Shown here: positions 1-5,715 of the stretch, piece by piece | How the letters are laid out: each line of letters opens with the position of its first letter | Position numbering within the stretch: position 1 is the first letter of the stretch | Assembly (NCBI GenBank): GCA_020859725.1 | Contig: JAJBVR010000195.1 | Span: forward strand, 1-5,774 | Source of the DNA: Clostridiales bacterium | Lineage (GTDB): Bacteria; Bacillota; Clostridia; Oscillospirales; Acutalibacteraceae | Length of the DNA: 5,774 bases | Reading direction: 5' to 3' | Made by a program: the position numbers and the translations under genes | The notes under the pieces: model-generated | What the model was told of the DNA's origin: nothing | What the model saw: the letters and a program-made list of their open reading frames with translations, nothing else | Database searches by the model: none

Positions 1-93
1 CTGATAACAGCGATTTTGATTTGATAAAAAAGCAAAAGAAAATATAGTATTATCTTTTTCATTAAAAAACAGTAATCAAGCTAATACCGGCAT

Positions 94-130
94 AAAAAAG
101 CCGTTGGCACTGATGTGTCAACGGCTTTTT
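94..130 (-). terminator. Terminator of the rpsF-ssb-rpsR operon
   Basis: Arms 95-110 and 115-130 form a 16-bp hairpin with one G-U pair around a TGAT loop; the GC-rich core is GCCGTTG/CAACGGC. Read leftward the hairpin ends in a run of six T. It lies about 58 bases after the rpsR stop codon, where an operon terminator is expected. The stem also ends in TTTTT on the plus strand, so it could work in both directions. The rest of 1-187 is A/T-rich, and I see nothing else in it. Confidence 0.9.
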
Positions 131-187
131 AAAATATTATTTTTTCGCAAAGGCAATATCCCTGCAAAATCAATTAAAATAAAAATG

Positions 188-424
188 TCAGTCCGCGCTG
201 TACGGAAGAAGCGCAATTTGACGAGCACGCTTAATAGCTGTTGTAAGCTCTCTTTGGTGCTTCGCGCAAGTGCCGGTTACACGGCGGGGAAGGATTTTTG
301 CTCTTTCAGATGTGAATCTGTTAAGCTTTGCAATATCCTTATAATCAATGCTTTCACATTTATCAACGCAAAACTGGCAAACTTTTCTGCGGCTTTTTCT
401 CATTCCGCCTTTATTATATGCCAT
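188..424 (-). CDS. rpsR: 30S ribosomal protein S18
   Basis: Product of 78 residues, normal for bacterial S18 (bS18), which binds the platform of the 30S subunit as a partner of S6. Recognised from the N-terminal [10 protein letters not shown], the central [21 protein letters not shown] block and the C-terminal [19 protein letters not shown]. Cys16, Cys19 (or Cys23), Cys53 and His56 suggest the zinc-binding (C+) form; that role is inferred from the spacing. The ATG is preceded by AAGGAGG (434-440), which overlaps the ssb stop codon, so translation is probably coupled. It is the third gene of the rpsF-ssb-rpsR operon, 14 bp after ssb. Confidence 0.98.
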   Translation of the reverse strand: MAYNKGGMRKSRRKVCQFCVDKCESIDYKDIAKLNRFTSERAKILPRRVTGTCAKHQRELTTAIKRARQIALLPYSAD

Positions 425-438
425 AATCAGTTTCCTCC

Positions 439-870
439 TTAAAATGGTAAATCATCATCGTCATCCACAATTTCTTCAAAATCGCTGTTATCCGCCGAAG
501 CATAGCTTGGAGCCGGCTGGCTGTAAACAGGATTTGAAGTGCCGCTTTCCGCTTTTGAACCGCAGAAAGAAACATTGTTGGCGACAACCTGAACAGTTTT
601 TCTCTTATTTCCATCCTTATCCGTATAATTATCCGTTTGAATTGAACCTTCAACGGCAATCATGGAACCCTTGTGAAAATAGCGGGAAATAAATTCGGCA
701 GTTTGGCGCCACGCAGTAACATCAATAAAATCGGCCTTTCTTTCCTCGCCCGATTTTTGATAATTTCTGTCGCACGCTACCTGAAAGCGAACCACGGACA
801 CACCTGTGGGTGTGGTGCGAAGCTCTGGATCAAAGGTTAACCTGCCCATAATTACAACAGAATTAATCAT
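439..870 (-). CDS. ssb: Single-stranded DNA-binding protein SSB
   Basis: Product of 143 residues. Residues 1-104 form the OB fold: [18 protein letters not shown] at the start, [10 protein letters not shown] near 26-35, [14 protein letters not shown] near 48-60 with Trp54, and [14 protein letters not shown] near 67-80. A low-complexity linker rich in Ser, Pro and Ala follows, then the acidic tip DDDDDLPF (136-143), the conserved tail that recruits replication and repair partners. SSB coats single-stranded DNA during replication, recombination and repair. It lies between rpsF and rpsR as in many Firmicutes. GGAGGG (877-882) is 6 bases from the ATG. Another ATG at 875-873 is out of frame and stops after two codons, so 870 is the start. 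Confidence 0.98.
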   Translation of the reverse strand: MINSVVIMGRLTFDPELRTTPTGVSVVRFQVACDRNYQKSGEERKADFIDVTAWRQTAEFISRYFHKGSMIAVEGSIQTDNYTDKDGNKRKTVQVVANNVSFCGSKAESGTSNPVYSQPAPSYASADNSDFEEIVDDDDDLPF

Positions 871-884
871 ATCATACCCTCCGA

Positions 885-1175
885 TTATTCGCCTTTTGCA
901 ACAATTAATGAGCGGAGAACACCGTCAGTAATGTTTATAACACGATCAAGTTCTGCCGGGAAGCTTTCATCGCTTTCAAACTGAGCAACAAGGTAATAAC
1001 CCTCTGTTTCGTAGTTGATCGGATAAGCAAGCTTGCGTTTGCCCCATTCCTCAACTTCGCCAAGAGTGCCATTCGCGCTGATAAGATCAGTGAATTTTGC
1101 TTTGAGAGCCTCAACCGCTTCCTCGCCTTTAGAGAGTGGGAAAACTAATACGAGTTCATACTTTTTTAATGCCAT
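885..1175 (-). CDS. rpsF: 30S ribosomal protein S6
   Basis: Product of 96 residues, typical of bacterial S6 (bS6), which pairs with S18 on the 30S platform. Visible hallmarks are the first beta strand MALKKYELVLVFPL, the conserved VEEWGKRKLAYPI block (41-53), GYYLVAQFESD (59-69) and the C-terminal VLRSLIVAKGE. The frame is open upstream to 1283, but the ATG at 1175 is chosen because AGGAGGTG lies 7 bases before it and the protein then begins exactly where S6 does; the upstream codons run through the promoter and leader. First gene of the operon, 14 bp before ssb. A structured leader (1203-1248) may allow feedback by S6:S18. Confidence 0.98.
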   Translation of the reverse strand: MALKKYELVLVFPLSKGEEAVEALKAKFTDLISANGTLGEVEEWGKRKLAYPINYETEGYYLVAQFESDESFPAELDRVINITDGVLRSLIVAKGE

Positions 1176-1182
1176 TCCTGTG

Positions 1183-1190
1183 CACCTCCT
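1183..1190 (-). promoter_or_regulatory. rpsF ribosome binding site
   Basis: AGGAGGTG ends 7 bases before the ATG at 1175 and matches the 16S anti-Shine-Dalgarno sequence almost fully. It decides the start of rpsF against the in-frame upstream extension. Confidence 0.9.
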
Positions 1191-1202
1191 TTTGGACTTT
1201 TG

Positions 1203-1248
1203 GCCCGAAAATTCTTTTCGGGCAAGGATTGCCGCCCGATAAGGCAGC
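1203..1248 (-). promoter_or_regulatory. Structured rpsF leader, candidate S6:S18 autoregulatory element
   Basis: Between the predicted transcription start (near 1248) and the rpsF ribosome binding site the leader can fold in two ways. In one, GCTGCC (1248-1243) pairs with GGCGGC (1236-1231), and GCCCGAAAA (1223-1215) pairs with TTTTCGGGC (1211-1203) around a 3-nt loop. In the other, TCGGGC (1239-1234) pairs with GCCCGA (1223-1218), breaking both. The downstream hairpin is followed by CAAAAG rather than a T-run, so it is not an intrinsic terminator. A leader motif bound by the S6:S18 complex before rpsF is known in many bacteria, including Bacillus subtilis. That this is such a motif is inferred from position; I did not match the consensus base by base. 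Confidence 0.5.
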
Positions 1249-1254
1249 TTATTT

Positions 1255-1283
1255 ATTATAACAAACAAACTCTGCCCTGTCAA
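1255..1283 (-). promoter_or_regulatory. Promoter of rpsF-ssb-rpsR
   Basis: On the minus strand there is a perfect TTGACA (1283-1278), a 17-bp spacer and a perfect TATAAT (1260-1255), the housekeeping sigma-factor consensus. Transcription should start near 1248, giving a leader of about 73 nt. The strength fits a ribosomal protein operon. The -35 box lies inside the hairpin at 1268-1307. Confidence 0.9.
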
Positions 1284-1307
1284 GAAAAATTTGACGTAGG
1301 CAGAGTT
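1268..1307 (-). terminator. Probable leuB terminator overlapping the rpsF promoter
   Basis: AACTCTGCC (1268-1276) and GGCAGAGTT (1299-1307) form a 9-bp stem. Above a small internal loop, GTCAA (1279-1283) and TTGAC (1291-1295) add 5 bp. Read leftward, the stem runs into TTTGTTTGTT, a T-rich but interrupted tail. It lies about 43 bases after the leuB stop codon, and no better hairpin lies between. It is therefore the likely end of the leucine transcript, possibly leaky. Confidence 0.65.
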
Positions 1308-1349
1308 GTTGACACTTATTAAACTGATTAAAAAGAATAATATAAATAA

Positions 1350-2420
1350 TTATATTAAAGAAACTACTAAATCTCCCATTTCTGATGTGGAAACCAATTT
1401 AAACCCGTCCTCATAAATATCCGGGGTTCTTGCTTGAGTAAGCGCAGAATCAACAGCCTTTTCAACCGCGTTCGCCGCCTCTGATTCGCCGAAAGTATAC
1501 CTAAGCATCATCGCTCCCGAAAGAATAGTCGCCAAAGGATTTGCCTTTTGCAGTCCCGCTATATCCGGCGCAGAACCGTGAATAGGTTCATAAAGTCCAA
1601 AGGTTTCCTTTGCAAGTGAAGCGGAAGCAAGCATACCTATGGAACCGCTTATCATTGACGCTTCATCGGAAAGTATATCGCCGAAAATATTTGAAGTAAC
1701 AATCGTATCAAACTGACCCGGATTGCGAACAAGCTGCATAGCGCAGTTGTCAACATACATATATGAAAGCTCCACCAACGGATATTCCTCTTTAACCCTT
1801 TCAGCAACCTTACGCCAAAGCCTGGAGGATTCCAGCACATTCGCCTTATCGACACAAGTCAGCTTTTTACCTCGCTTCATAGCGTATTCAAATCCGGCTC
1901 TTACAATCCTTTCAATTTCCGGAACGGTATAACGCTCTGTATCATAAGCGCCGGTAACACCGTCTTTCTCATATGTGCCTCTGTCTCCGAAATAAATTCC
2001 GCCCGTAAGCTCACGCACTATAAGAATATCAAGCCCCGCGCCTATAATTTCTTCTTTAATCGGTGAAGCCGATTTCAAAGGGGCGAAAATCTTTGCCGGG
2101 CGAAGATTAGCAAAAAGGCCAAGCGCTTCCCGTATTGCAAGAAGCCCTTTTTCGGGGCGGTTGCTGCCGGGCTGAGAATCCCATTTCGGGCCGCCGACAG
2201 CTCCCAAAAGTACTGCGTCGGAAGCTTTGCAGGCGCGCTCTGTTTCCTTTGGAAAGGGAACGCCTGTTTCATCAATGGCGCATCCTCCCAGCAGCTGATA
2301 ATTATAATCAAATTCAAATCCGAATTTCTTTCCCGCGGCGTTAAGAACCTTGATACATTCATCCACGATTTCCGGACCTATTCCGTCTCCCTTAAGGACT
2401 GTAATTTTATAATTTTTCAT
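1350..2420 (-). CDS. leuB: 3-isopropylmalate dehydrogenase
   Basis: Product of 356 residues, full length. It oxidises and decarboxylates 3-isopropylmalate to 2-oxoisocaproate with NAD+, the third step from 2-isopropylmalate synthase to leucine, in the cytoplasm. Visible features: KGDGIGPEI (10-18), GAVGGPKW (73-80), the substrate-binding arginines in [14 protein letters not shown] (97-110), [11 protein letters not shown] (135-145) with Arg136 and Tyr143, Lys192 in [10 protein letters not shown], Asp224 in YVDN, the family signature starting [12 protein letters not shown] (244-255) with Asp248 and Asp252, and the cofactor loop HGSAPDIAG (281-289). The [14 protein letters not shown] and HGSAPDIAG context points to LeuB rather than isocitrate or tartrate dehydrogenase. 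GGAGG (2426-2430) lies 5 bases before the ATG. It is 23 bp downstream of leuA and surely shares its T-box control. Confidence 0.97.
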   Translation of the reverse strand: MKNYKITVLKGDGIGPEIVDECIKVLNAAGKKFGFEFDYNYQLLGGCAIDETGVPFPKETERACKASDAVLLGAVGGPKWDSQPGSNRPEKGLLAIREALGLFANLRPAKIFAPLKSASPIKEEIIGAGLDILIVRELTGGIYFGDRGTYEKDGVTGAYDTERYTVPEIERIVRAGFEYAMKRGKKLTCVDKANVLESSRLWRKVAERVKEEYPLVELSYMYVDNCAMQLVRNPGQFDTIVTSNIFGDILSDEASMISGSIGMLASASLAKETFGLYEPIHGSAPDIAGLQKANPLATILSGAMMLRYTFGESEAANAVEKAVDSALTQARTPDIYEDGFKLVSTSEMGDLVVSLI

Positions 2421-2443
2421 CTTTTCCTCCGATTTTTTAAATA

Positions 2444-4177
2444 TTATTTTTCAAATATTCCGGGCATTGTATCATCTCTTACGCAATCGGGCTGATCCCT
2501 GTTTACCGCGCAAATAATACCTTTCAGCGATGCATAACCGATATTATGCGAGACCCCGATGCCGAAAATATCTTTTCCGCTCGGATTCTTCAAATGAATA
2601 TATGAAATCGCCTTAGAGTCTGAGCCAACGGAAATCGCGTGCTCACTGTAATCCACAAATTCATAGCCCTGTATTCCAACCTGACCGAGTGCGTTGAAAA
2701 ACGCCTCAATAGGACCGCTTCCGGAGCCGTCTATTTTAACATGGCTTCCGTCTTTAACCCTAAGCGTTCCTTCAAACCGAACTCTTGTAAGATATTCGTT
2801 TTCCTCTTTTTCCTCATAGGTTTTATGATTTAAAATTCTGTAAGGTCCGGCAACATTTCTGTATTCCTTTTGGAATAAATCAAATACTTCATCCGGCTGA
2901 AGCTCTTTTCCTTTGGCATCACACGCATGCTTAACTACCGCTCCGAATTCCACGTGCATCGCTTTCGGCATTTTAATTCCGTAATCATTTGCCAAAATAA
3001 ACGCCGCTCCGCCTTTTCCGCTTTGTGAATTTATTCTTATAACCGGCTCATATTCCCTGCCTACATCCGCGGGGTCTATGGGAAGATACGGAACCTCCCA
3101 GTAATCGGAATCTGTTTCCTCCATATACATTTTGCCTTTATTGATTGCGTCCTGATGTGAACCGGAAAAAGCTGTGAACACAAGCTCACCCGAATACGGC
3201 TGGCGAGGCGGGACCTTCATTTTGGTTGTGCGTTCGTAAACCTCTTTAACCTTATTAATATCATGAAAATCAAGCTTTGGGTCAACCCCCTGAGTCCACA
3301 TATTAAGGGCAAGCGTTATAATGTCAACATTTCCCGTGCGTTCCCCGTTTCCGAAAAGTGTGCCCTCAACACGGTCTGCTCCCGCCATAAGCGCCAGCTC
3401 AGTTGCGGCAACGCCTTCACCTCTGTCATTATGGGGATGAAGAGAAATAACAGCGCATTCCCTGTTTTTCATATGGCGGCAAAAATATTCAATTTGGTCG
3501 GCATATCCGTTAGGAGTTGAGCATTCAACGGTGGACGGCAGATTAAGAATAATCGGATTTTCCGCAGAAGCTCCTATAACTTCCATAACCCTTTCACATA
3601 TTTCAATGGAATTATCTATTTCCGTGCCTGTAAAAGACTCGGGCGAATATTCATACCTTATATTCATATACGGGCATTCCCGCAGCTTCTGTTCTGTAAG
3701 CTCCTTAATAAGCTTAGCTCCTTCAACCGCAATATCTATAACTCCCTGCATATCTGTTTTAAAAACCACCTTGCGCTGAAGCGTTGAGGTTGAATTATAG
3801 AAATGAACTATAACATTTTTAGCTCCGTCAATAGCCTCAAAGGTTTTTTTAATTAAATGCGGGCGCGCCTGAACGAGCACCTGAATAGTTACATCATCTG
3901 GAATATAATTTCCGTCTATCAAAGTTCTTAAAATTTCATATTCCGTTTCCGAAGCGGAGGGGAAACCCACCTCTATTTCTTTAAAGCCCGCTTTAACCAA
4001 AGTGTCAAACAATTCCAGCTTTTCCTGAAGATTCATAGGATTCACAAGAGCCTGATTACCGTCTCTTAAATCAACGGAGCACCAAACAGGCGCTTTTTCA
4101 ATTACTTTATCCGGCCAAGTTCTGTCCGGAATATTAATAGGTTTAAACTGAATATATTTCTTATATCCTTTCAGCAT
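2444..4177 (-). CDS. leuA: 2-isopropylmalate synthase (long form)
   Basis: Product of 577 residues. It condenses acetyl-CoA with 2-oxoisovalerate to 2-isopropylmalate, the committed and normally leucine-inhibited step of leucine synthesis. The N-terminal TIM barrel (about 28-310) carries DLRDGNQ (36-42) and the metal ligands in [11 protein letters not shown] (245-255), followed by GNGERTGN (277-284). The C-terminal regulatory domain (about 465-560) has [19 protein letters not shown] and [14 protein letters not shown]. The opening [18 protein letters not shown] and the total length match the long LeuA subfamily typical of actinobacteria and some clostridia, not the shorter E. coli-type enzyme. 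The ATG at 4177 is chosen over 4195 because AAAGGAG sits between them, 8 bases before 4177. First gene of leuA-leuB; no leuC or leuD is present. Confidence 0.97.
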   Translation of the reverse strand: MLKGYKKYIQFKPINIPDRTWPDKVIEKAPVWCSVDLRDGNQALVNPMNLQEKLELFDTLVKAGFKEIEVGFPSASETEYEILRTLIDGNYIPDDVTIQVLVQARPHLIKKTFEAIDGAKNVIVHFYNSTSTLQRKVVFKTDMQGVIDIAVEGAKLIKELTEQKLRECPYMNIRYEYSPESFTGTEIDNSIEICERVMEVIGASAENPIILNLPSTVECSTPNGYADQIEYFCRHMKNRECAVISLHPHNDRGEGVAATELALMAGADRVEGTLFGNGERTGNVDIITLALNMWTQGVDPKLDFHDINKVKEVYERTTKMKVPPRQPYSGELVFTAFSGSHQDAINKGKMYMEETDSDYWEVPYLPIDPADVGREYEPVIRINSQSGKGGAAFILANDYGIKMPKAMHVEFGAVVKHACDAKGKELQPDEVFDLFQKEYRNVAGPYRILNHKTYEEKEENEYLTRVRFEGTLRVKDGSHVKIDGSGSGPIEAFFNALGQVGIQGYEFVDYSEHAISVGSDSKAISYIHLKNPSGKDIFGIGVSHNIGYASLKGIICAVNRDQPDCVRDDTMPGIFEK

Positions 4178-4185
4178 AATAAAAA

Positions 4186-4192
4186 CTCCTTT
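4186..4192 (-). promoter_or_regulatory. leuA ribosome binding site
   Basis: AAAGGAG ends 8 bases before the ATG at 4177. It directly follows an in-frame ATG at 4195, so using that earlier codon would place the ribosome binding site inside the coding sequence. It therefore sets the start at 4177. Confidence 0.88.
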
Positions 4193-4206
4193 CATAATTA
4201 AGGGGC

Positions 4207-4240
4207 AAAAAACACGCCCCTATAAAATATATAGGGGCGT
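4207..4240 (-). terminator. T-box-controlled terminator before leuA
   Basis: ACGCCCCTATA (4240-4230) pairs perfectly with TATAGGGGCGT (4224-4214): an 11-bp stem with a 5-nt loop. G and then six T follow (4212-4207). This is a textbook intrinsic terminator, placed just after the T-box sequence. Its 5' arm includes the GCCCCT needed to close the antiterminator with AGGG of the T-box, so the two folds exclude each other. Confidence 0.95.
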
Positions 4241-4486
4241 AGATAATCTACACGGTACCACCCTACTTCAGCAGATTTCTCTGCCCTTTAGCATCCTGCA
4301 ATGCCTTAACTTTTTACGCAGTTACGCGTTTGCCCCTATAACACTGATAAAAGCTTTCAGGGCAACAACTCAGCAGAGAGCTATGCATTATAACTTTCAT
4401 ATCGGCTTTCACCTGCCGCCGACTCTCTGAAATCAAGATTATAATCTTTTTCTGCTTCACGGTCTTTTCCGGGTAATATTAAGTTT
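4207..4486 (-). promoter_or_regulatory. T-box leader controlling leuA-leuB, presumed tRNA-Leu sensor
   Basis: The conserved T-box sequence AGGGTGGTACCGTG lies at 4264-4251 on the minus strand; its TGGTACC bulge pairs with the free NCCA end of uncharged tRNA, stabilising an antiterminator. Upstream is Stem I: CAGAGAG (4429-4423) pairs with CTCTCTG (4380-4374), and the apical part is TCGGC (4422-4418) with GCCGA (4406-4402). A smaller stem, GCAT/ATGC, lies near 4302-4290. Leucine specificity is inferred from the downstream genes. I could not fix the specifier codon, because CTC, CTG and TTG (all Leu) occur several times in 4380-4363. Leader length from promoter to ATG, about 310 nt, is normal for the class. 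It fills the gene-free gap between leuA and the phosphoribosyltransferase gene. Confidence 0.93.
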
Positions 4487-4492
4487 TAATTA

Positions 4493-4520
4493 ATTATATC
4501 ATATGCAAAAAAATTGTCAA
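4493..4520 (-). promoter_or_regulatory. Promoter of the T-box leuA-leuB operon
   Basis: On the minus strand TTGACA (4520-4515), a 16-bp spacer and TATAAT (4498-4493) form a near-ideal vegetative promoter. Start of transcription should be near 4486. Its -35 box is only 7 bases past the stop codon of the upstream phosphoribosyltransferase gene. Confidence 0.88.
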
Positions 4521-4527
4521 CCCCAAA

Positions 4528-5172
4528 TTAATAAAGCTTTGAATAACCGTGGCCGTTTGCTATTGCCGAAACAGGCACATTACTTTTGCACAGCGGGCAA
4601 TGGTGCTTATCATAAACTTTATAATCGGGAAGATCCTTTTCGGTAAAAATTGAATTTACCTCAATACCGTTAATTTCTTTTGTTGCGCTGAAAGCAGCCG
4701 AAATTCCCACAACCGTGCCTCCGTAATACCCAACGCTTTCAATAGCTCTGTCAACAGTTTGACCGCTTGTTATGCAGGAAATAAGCACAAGCACACGCTT
4801 TCCGCTTATCATCTTAATTAAATTATCGCGGAAAATCATATTTCCCACCGCATCGTATTCAGGACCCAGCACATAAATATCTGCCGGAGGATTCGGAGAA
4901 AGCATAGACGGCCTTGAAAGCTCATGCGCCAGATAAGCGCCGAGCGCCTGTGTTTCATAAAAGCACAAAACCGTATCCACCGCTATATCACGCACAACAT
5001 AATATTCCGCCATAAGCATGGCCGCGTCAACAGAAACATTATGATTATGCTTAATATCCGATGTGCCAACATAATAATTGATATGGGAGCTGGCTGTAAC
5101 AAAGTGACCTTCGGTAGCGTGAATAAAAACCTTATGATCCCTTTCAGAACTTATGGTTATAGCGTCATTCAT
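4528..5172 (-). CDS. Orotate phosphoribosyltransferase-like type I PRTase
   Basis: Product of 214 residues. The middle, KRVLVLISCITSGQTVDRAIE (about 125-145), has the shape of the PRPP-binding strand-loop of type I phosphoribosyltransferases, and GHFVTASSHINYYV (22-35) resembles the N-terminal hood of orotate phosphoribosyltransferase. Unusually, the acidic pair that normally precedes the loop (as in VDDVITAG) is Ile131-Ser132 here. The C-terminus adds CPLC (192-195), a possible metal or structural pair. No signal peptide or membrane segment is seen. It has its own promoter and AAGGGA 9 bases before the ATG. No pyrimidine gene is adjacent, so a pyrE role is not supported. It could be a divergent salvage enzyme or a PRPP/nucleotide-sensing protein. 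Fold assignment is fairly sure, substrate unknown. Confidence 0.78.
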   Translation of the reverse strand: MNDAITISSERDHKVFIHATEGHFVTASSHINYYVGTSDIKHNHNVSVDAAMLMAEYYVVRDIAVDTVLCFYETQALGAYLAHELSRPSMLSPNPPADIYVLGPEYDAVGNMIFRDNLIKMISGKRVLVLISCITSGQTVDRAIESVGYYGGTVVGISAAFSATKEINGIEVNSIFTEKDLPDYKVYDKHHCPLCKSNVPVSAIANGHGYSKLY

Positions 5173-5195
5173 TTAAAATCATCCCTTTTTATTTA

Positions 5196-5224
5196 ATTCT
5201 ACTATAATAATATTTATTTTTCAA
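5196..5224 (-). promoter_or_regulatory. Proximal promoter of the phosphoribosyltransferase gene
   Basis: TTGAAA (5224-5219), a 17-bp spacer and TAGAAT (5201-5196) on the minus strand, each one mismatch from consensus, in A/T-rich DNA. Transcription would start about 15-20 bases before the ATG at 5172, leaving just enough room for the AAGGGA ribosome binding site. Confidence 0.6.
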
Positions 5225-5239
5225 TTTACCTAACAGTAC

Positions 5240-5277
5240 AAAAAATCGGCTCAGATTTGTGAAAAATAAACAAAGCC
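5240..5277 (-). terminator. Possible weak leftward terminator
   Basis: Read leftward, GGCT (5277-5274) pairs with AGCC (5251-5248), enclosing TTGT/ACAA. GA and a run of six T (5245-5240) follow. The stem is short and bulged. It could stop read-through from the upstream leftward promoter before the phosphoribosyltransferase promoter. Low confidence. Confidence 0.3.
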
Positions 5278-5349
5278 TTGTGTAAGTGTCAATTATATTA
5301 TGCATATTTAAAAGGAAATAATTCGGCAGACGCGGACCGAACCCGCATA

Positions 5350-5390
5350 AAAGAGGAAAGGCAGTGCATAACACACTGCCTTTCCTCTTT
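5350..5390 (-). terminator. 17-bp hairpin ending the upstream leftward transcript
   Basis: Arms 5350-5366 and 5374-5390 are perfectly complementary over 17 bp around a 7-nt loop; the core is GGCAGTG/CACTGCC. Read leftward the stem closes with CCTCTTT, then T and ATG, a short T-run. It is the strongest hairpin in the window. Position about 65 nt after a perfect promoter suggests a terminator or processing-resistant 3' end. The plus strand also ends in CTTT, so bidirectional action is possible. Confidence 0.65.
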
Positions 5391-5457
5391 CTGTCTATAA
5401 CAAACTATAGGAGGACAAGATACTTGAAGCGGTTGCGGCTCCGCTGTCAAGGCAAGT
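5350..5457 (-). ncRNA. Candidate small RNA or attenuated leader of unknown family
   Basis: A perfect promoter predicts a leftward transcript of about 105 nt with no convincing reading frame. First, CTTGA-C-AGCGG (5451-5441) pairs with CCGCTTCAAG (5432-5423) as a 10-bp stem with one bulged C and an 8-nt loop. Next is a single-stranded stretch with TCCTCC (5415-5410). A small stem CTATA/TATAG (about 5409-5394) follows, then the 17-bp hairpin. TCCTCC is complementary to Shine-Dalgarno sequences. TCCTC could also pair with GAGGA in the terminator's first arm, which would make it an attenuator for the phosphoribosyltransferase gene about 180 bases further on. I recognise no known RNA family: the conserved bases of SRP RNA, 6S RNA, T-box, PyrR-binding or purine riboswitch elements are not apparent. 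Confidence 0.5.
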
Positions 5458-5460
5458 ATA

Positions 5461-5489
5461 ATTATACCTAAAAATGCACAATTTGTCAA
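5461..5489 (-). promoter_or_regulatory. Strong leftward promoter of the structured RNA
   Basis: TTGACA (5489-5484), a 17-bp spacer and TATAAT (5466-5461) on the minus strand match the vegetative consensus perfectly. Start near 5457-5454. There is no ribosome binding site or gene immediately after it, so it serves either a small RNA or a long leader to the gene at 5172. Confidence 0.85.
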
Positions 5490-5625
5490 GTGAAAGTTGA
5501 AAACTTTTAAACATTATTACCACCGAATATAAATTTTATCAAAAAAGCAAATGTAGTTTCCTTTCCTATAAATATAAAATTCAGTTTTTTTGCATTTAAG
5601 GCTTAAAAAAGGTAATTTTTGCAAG
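5490..5625. other. A/T-rich spacer between divergent promoters
   Basis: No gene, RNA or convincing hairpin is seen here. Two short inverted repeats, AAAGTT/AACTTT (5493-5507) and TTTAAG/CTTAAA (5595-5607), are within what such A/T-rich DNA produces by chance, but could be accessory operator or bent-DNA elements of the rightward promoter. Confidence 0.5.
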
Positions 5626-5647
5626 TTTTAGAATATTCGTTCTAAAA
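5626..5647 (+). promoter_or_regulatory. Upstream operator-like inverted repeat, possible SOS box
   Basis: TTTTAGAA (5626-5633) and TTCTAAAA (5640-5647) are perfect 8-bp arms around 6 bases. The core reads GAAT-ATTC-GTTC, close to the Gram-positive LexA box GAAC-N4-GTTC with one base changed. It lies just upstream of the -35 box of the rightward promoter, 29 bp centre to centre from the second box. Confidence 0.55.
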
Positions 5648-5651
5648 CATA

Positions 5652-5678
5652 TTGACATCGAATGTTTGTTCGTATAAT
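5652..5678 (+). promoter_or_regulatory. Rightward promoter at the edge of the window
   Basis: TTGACA (5652-5657) and TATAAT (5673-5678) are perfect but only 15 bp apart; TAATAT (5675-5680) gives the ideal 17 bp with a poorer -10. The spacer is almost entirely the operator-like box at 5659-5672, so binding there would block RNA polymerase. It is the only rightward promoter supported in the window. Confidence 0.75.
5659..5672 (+). promoter_or_regulatory. SOS (LexA) box within the rightward promoter
   Basis: CGAATGTTTGTTCG resembles the Bacillus-type LexA site, CGAAC-N4-GTTCG, with one departure in the arms (T for C). It shares GAAT-N4-GTTC with the repeat at 5626-5647. Its place between -35 and -10 is a classic repressor position. 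This suggests that the gene just past the window is damage-inducible, for example lexA itself; the gene is not visible. Confidence 0.65.
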
Positions 5679-5715
5679 ATAAAAAATACAAGAAAAAAAC
5701 GGGCTTATATTTTAT

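Noticed and set aside
1176..1283. N-terminal extension of rpsF by 36 residues
   Set aside because: The extension covers the promoter and leader, has no ribosome binding site, and does not resemble S6; the ATG at 1175 has an ideal AGGAGGTG.
4178..4195. Earlier leuA start at 4195
   Set aside because: AAAGGAG follows that ATG directly and is correctly spaced for 4177; the extra residues MKGVFI are the translated ribosome binding site.
4435..4448. 14-base palindrome AAGATTATAATCTT
   Set aside because: It is within the 5' part of the T-box Stem I region in A/T-rich DNA and needs no separate explanation as an operator.
5287..5292. Another leftward TTGACA (5292-5287)
   Set aside because: At 17 bp spacing the -10 position reads TTATTT, which is poor; the promoter at 5196-5224 fits the gene better.
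5320..5350. tRNA-like fragment: leftward GCGGGTTCGGTCCGC resembles a T-arm
   Set aside because: No matching acceptor 5' arm, anticodon or D-arm is found upstream, where the 17-bp hairpin lies instead; probably a chance hairpin.
5225..5460. PyrR attenuator, purine riboswitch, 6S or SRP RNA upstream of the phosphoribosyltransferase
   Set aside because: I looked for their conserved bases and did not see them; length and folding also differ. An Infernal search would be decisive.
5405..5471. Rightward mini-gene: GGAGG followed by a TTG-started frame of 15 codons (5424-5471)
   Set aside because: No convincing rightward promoter, a rare start codon, and it lies antisense to the better supported structured RNA; the GGAGG is the complement of its TCCTCC linker.
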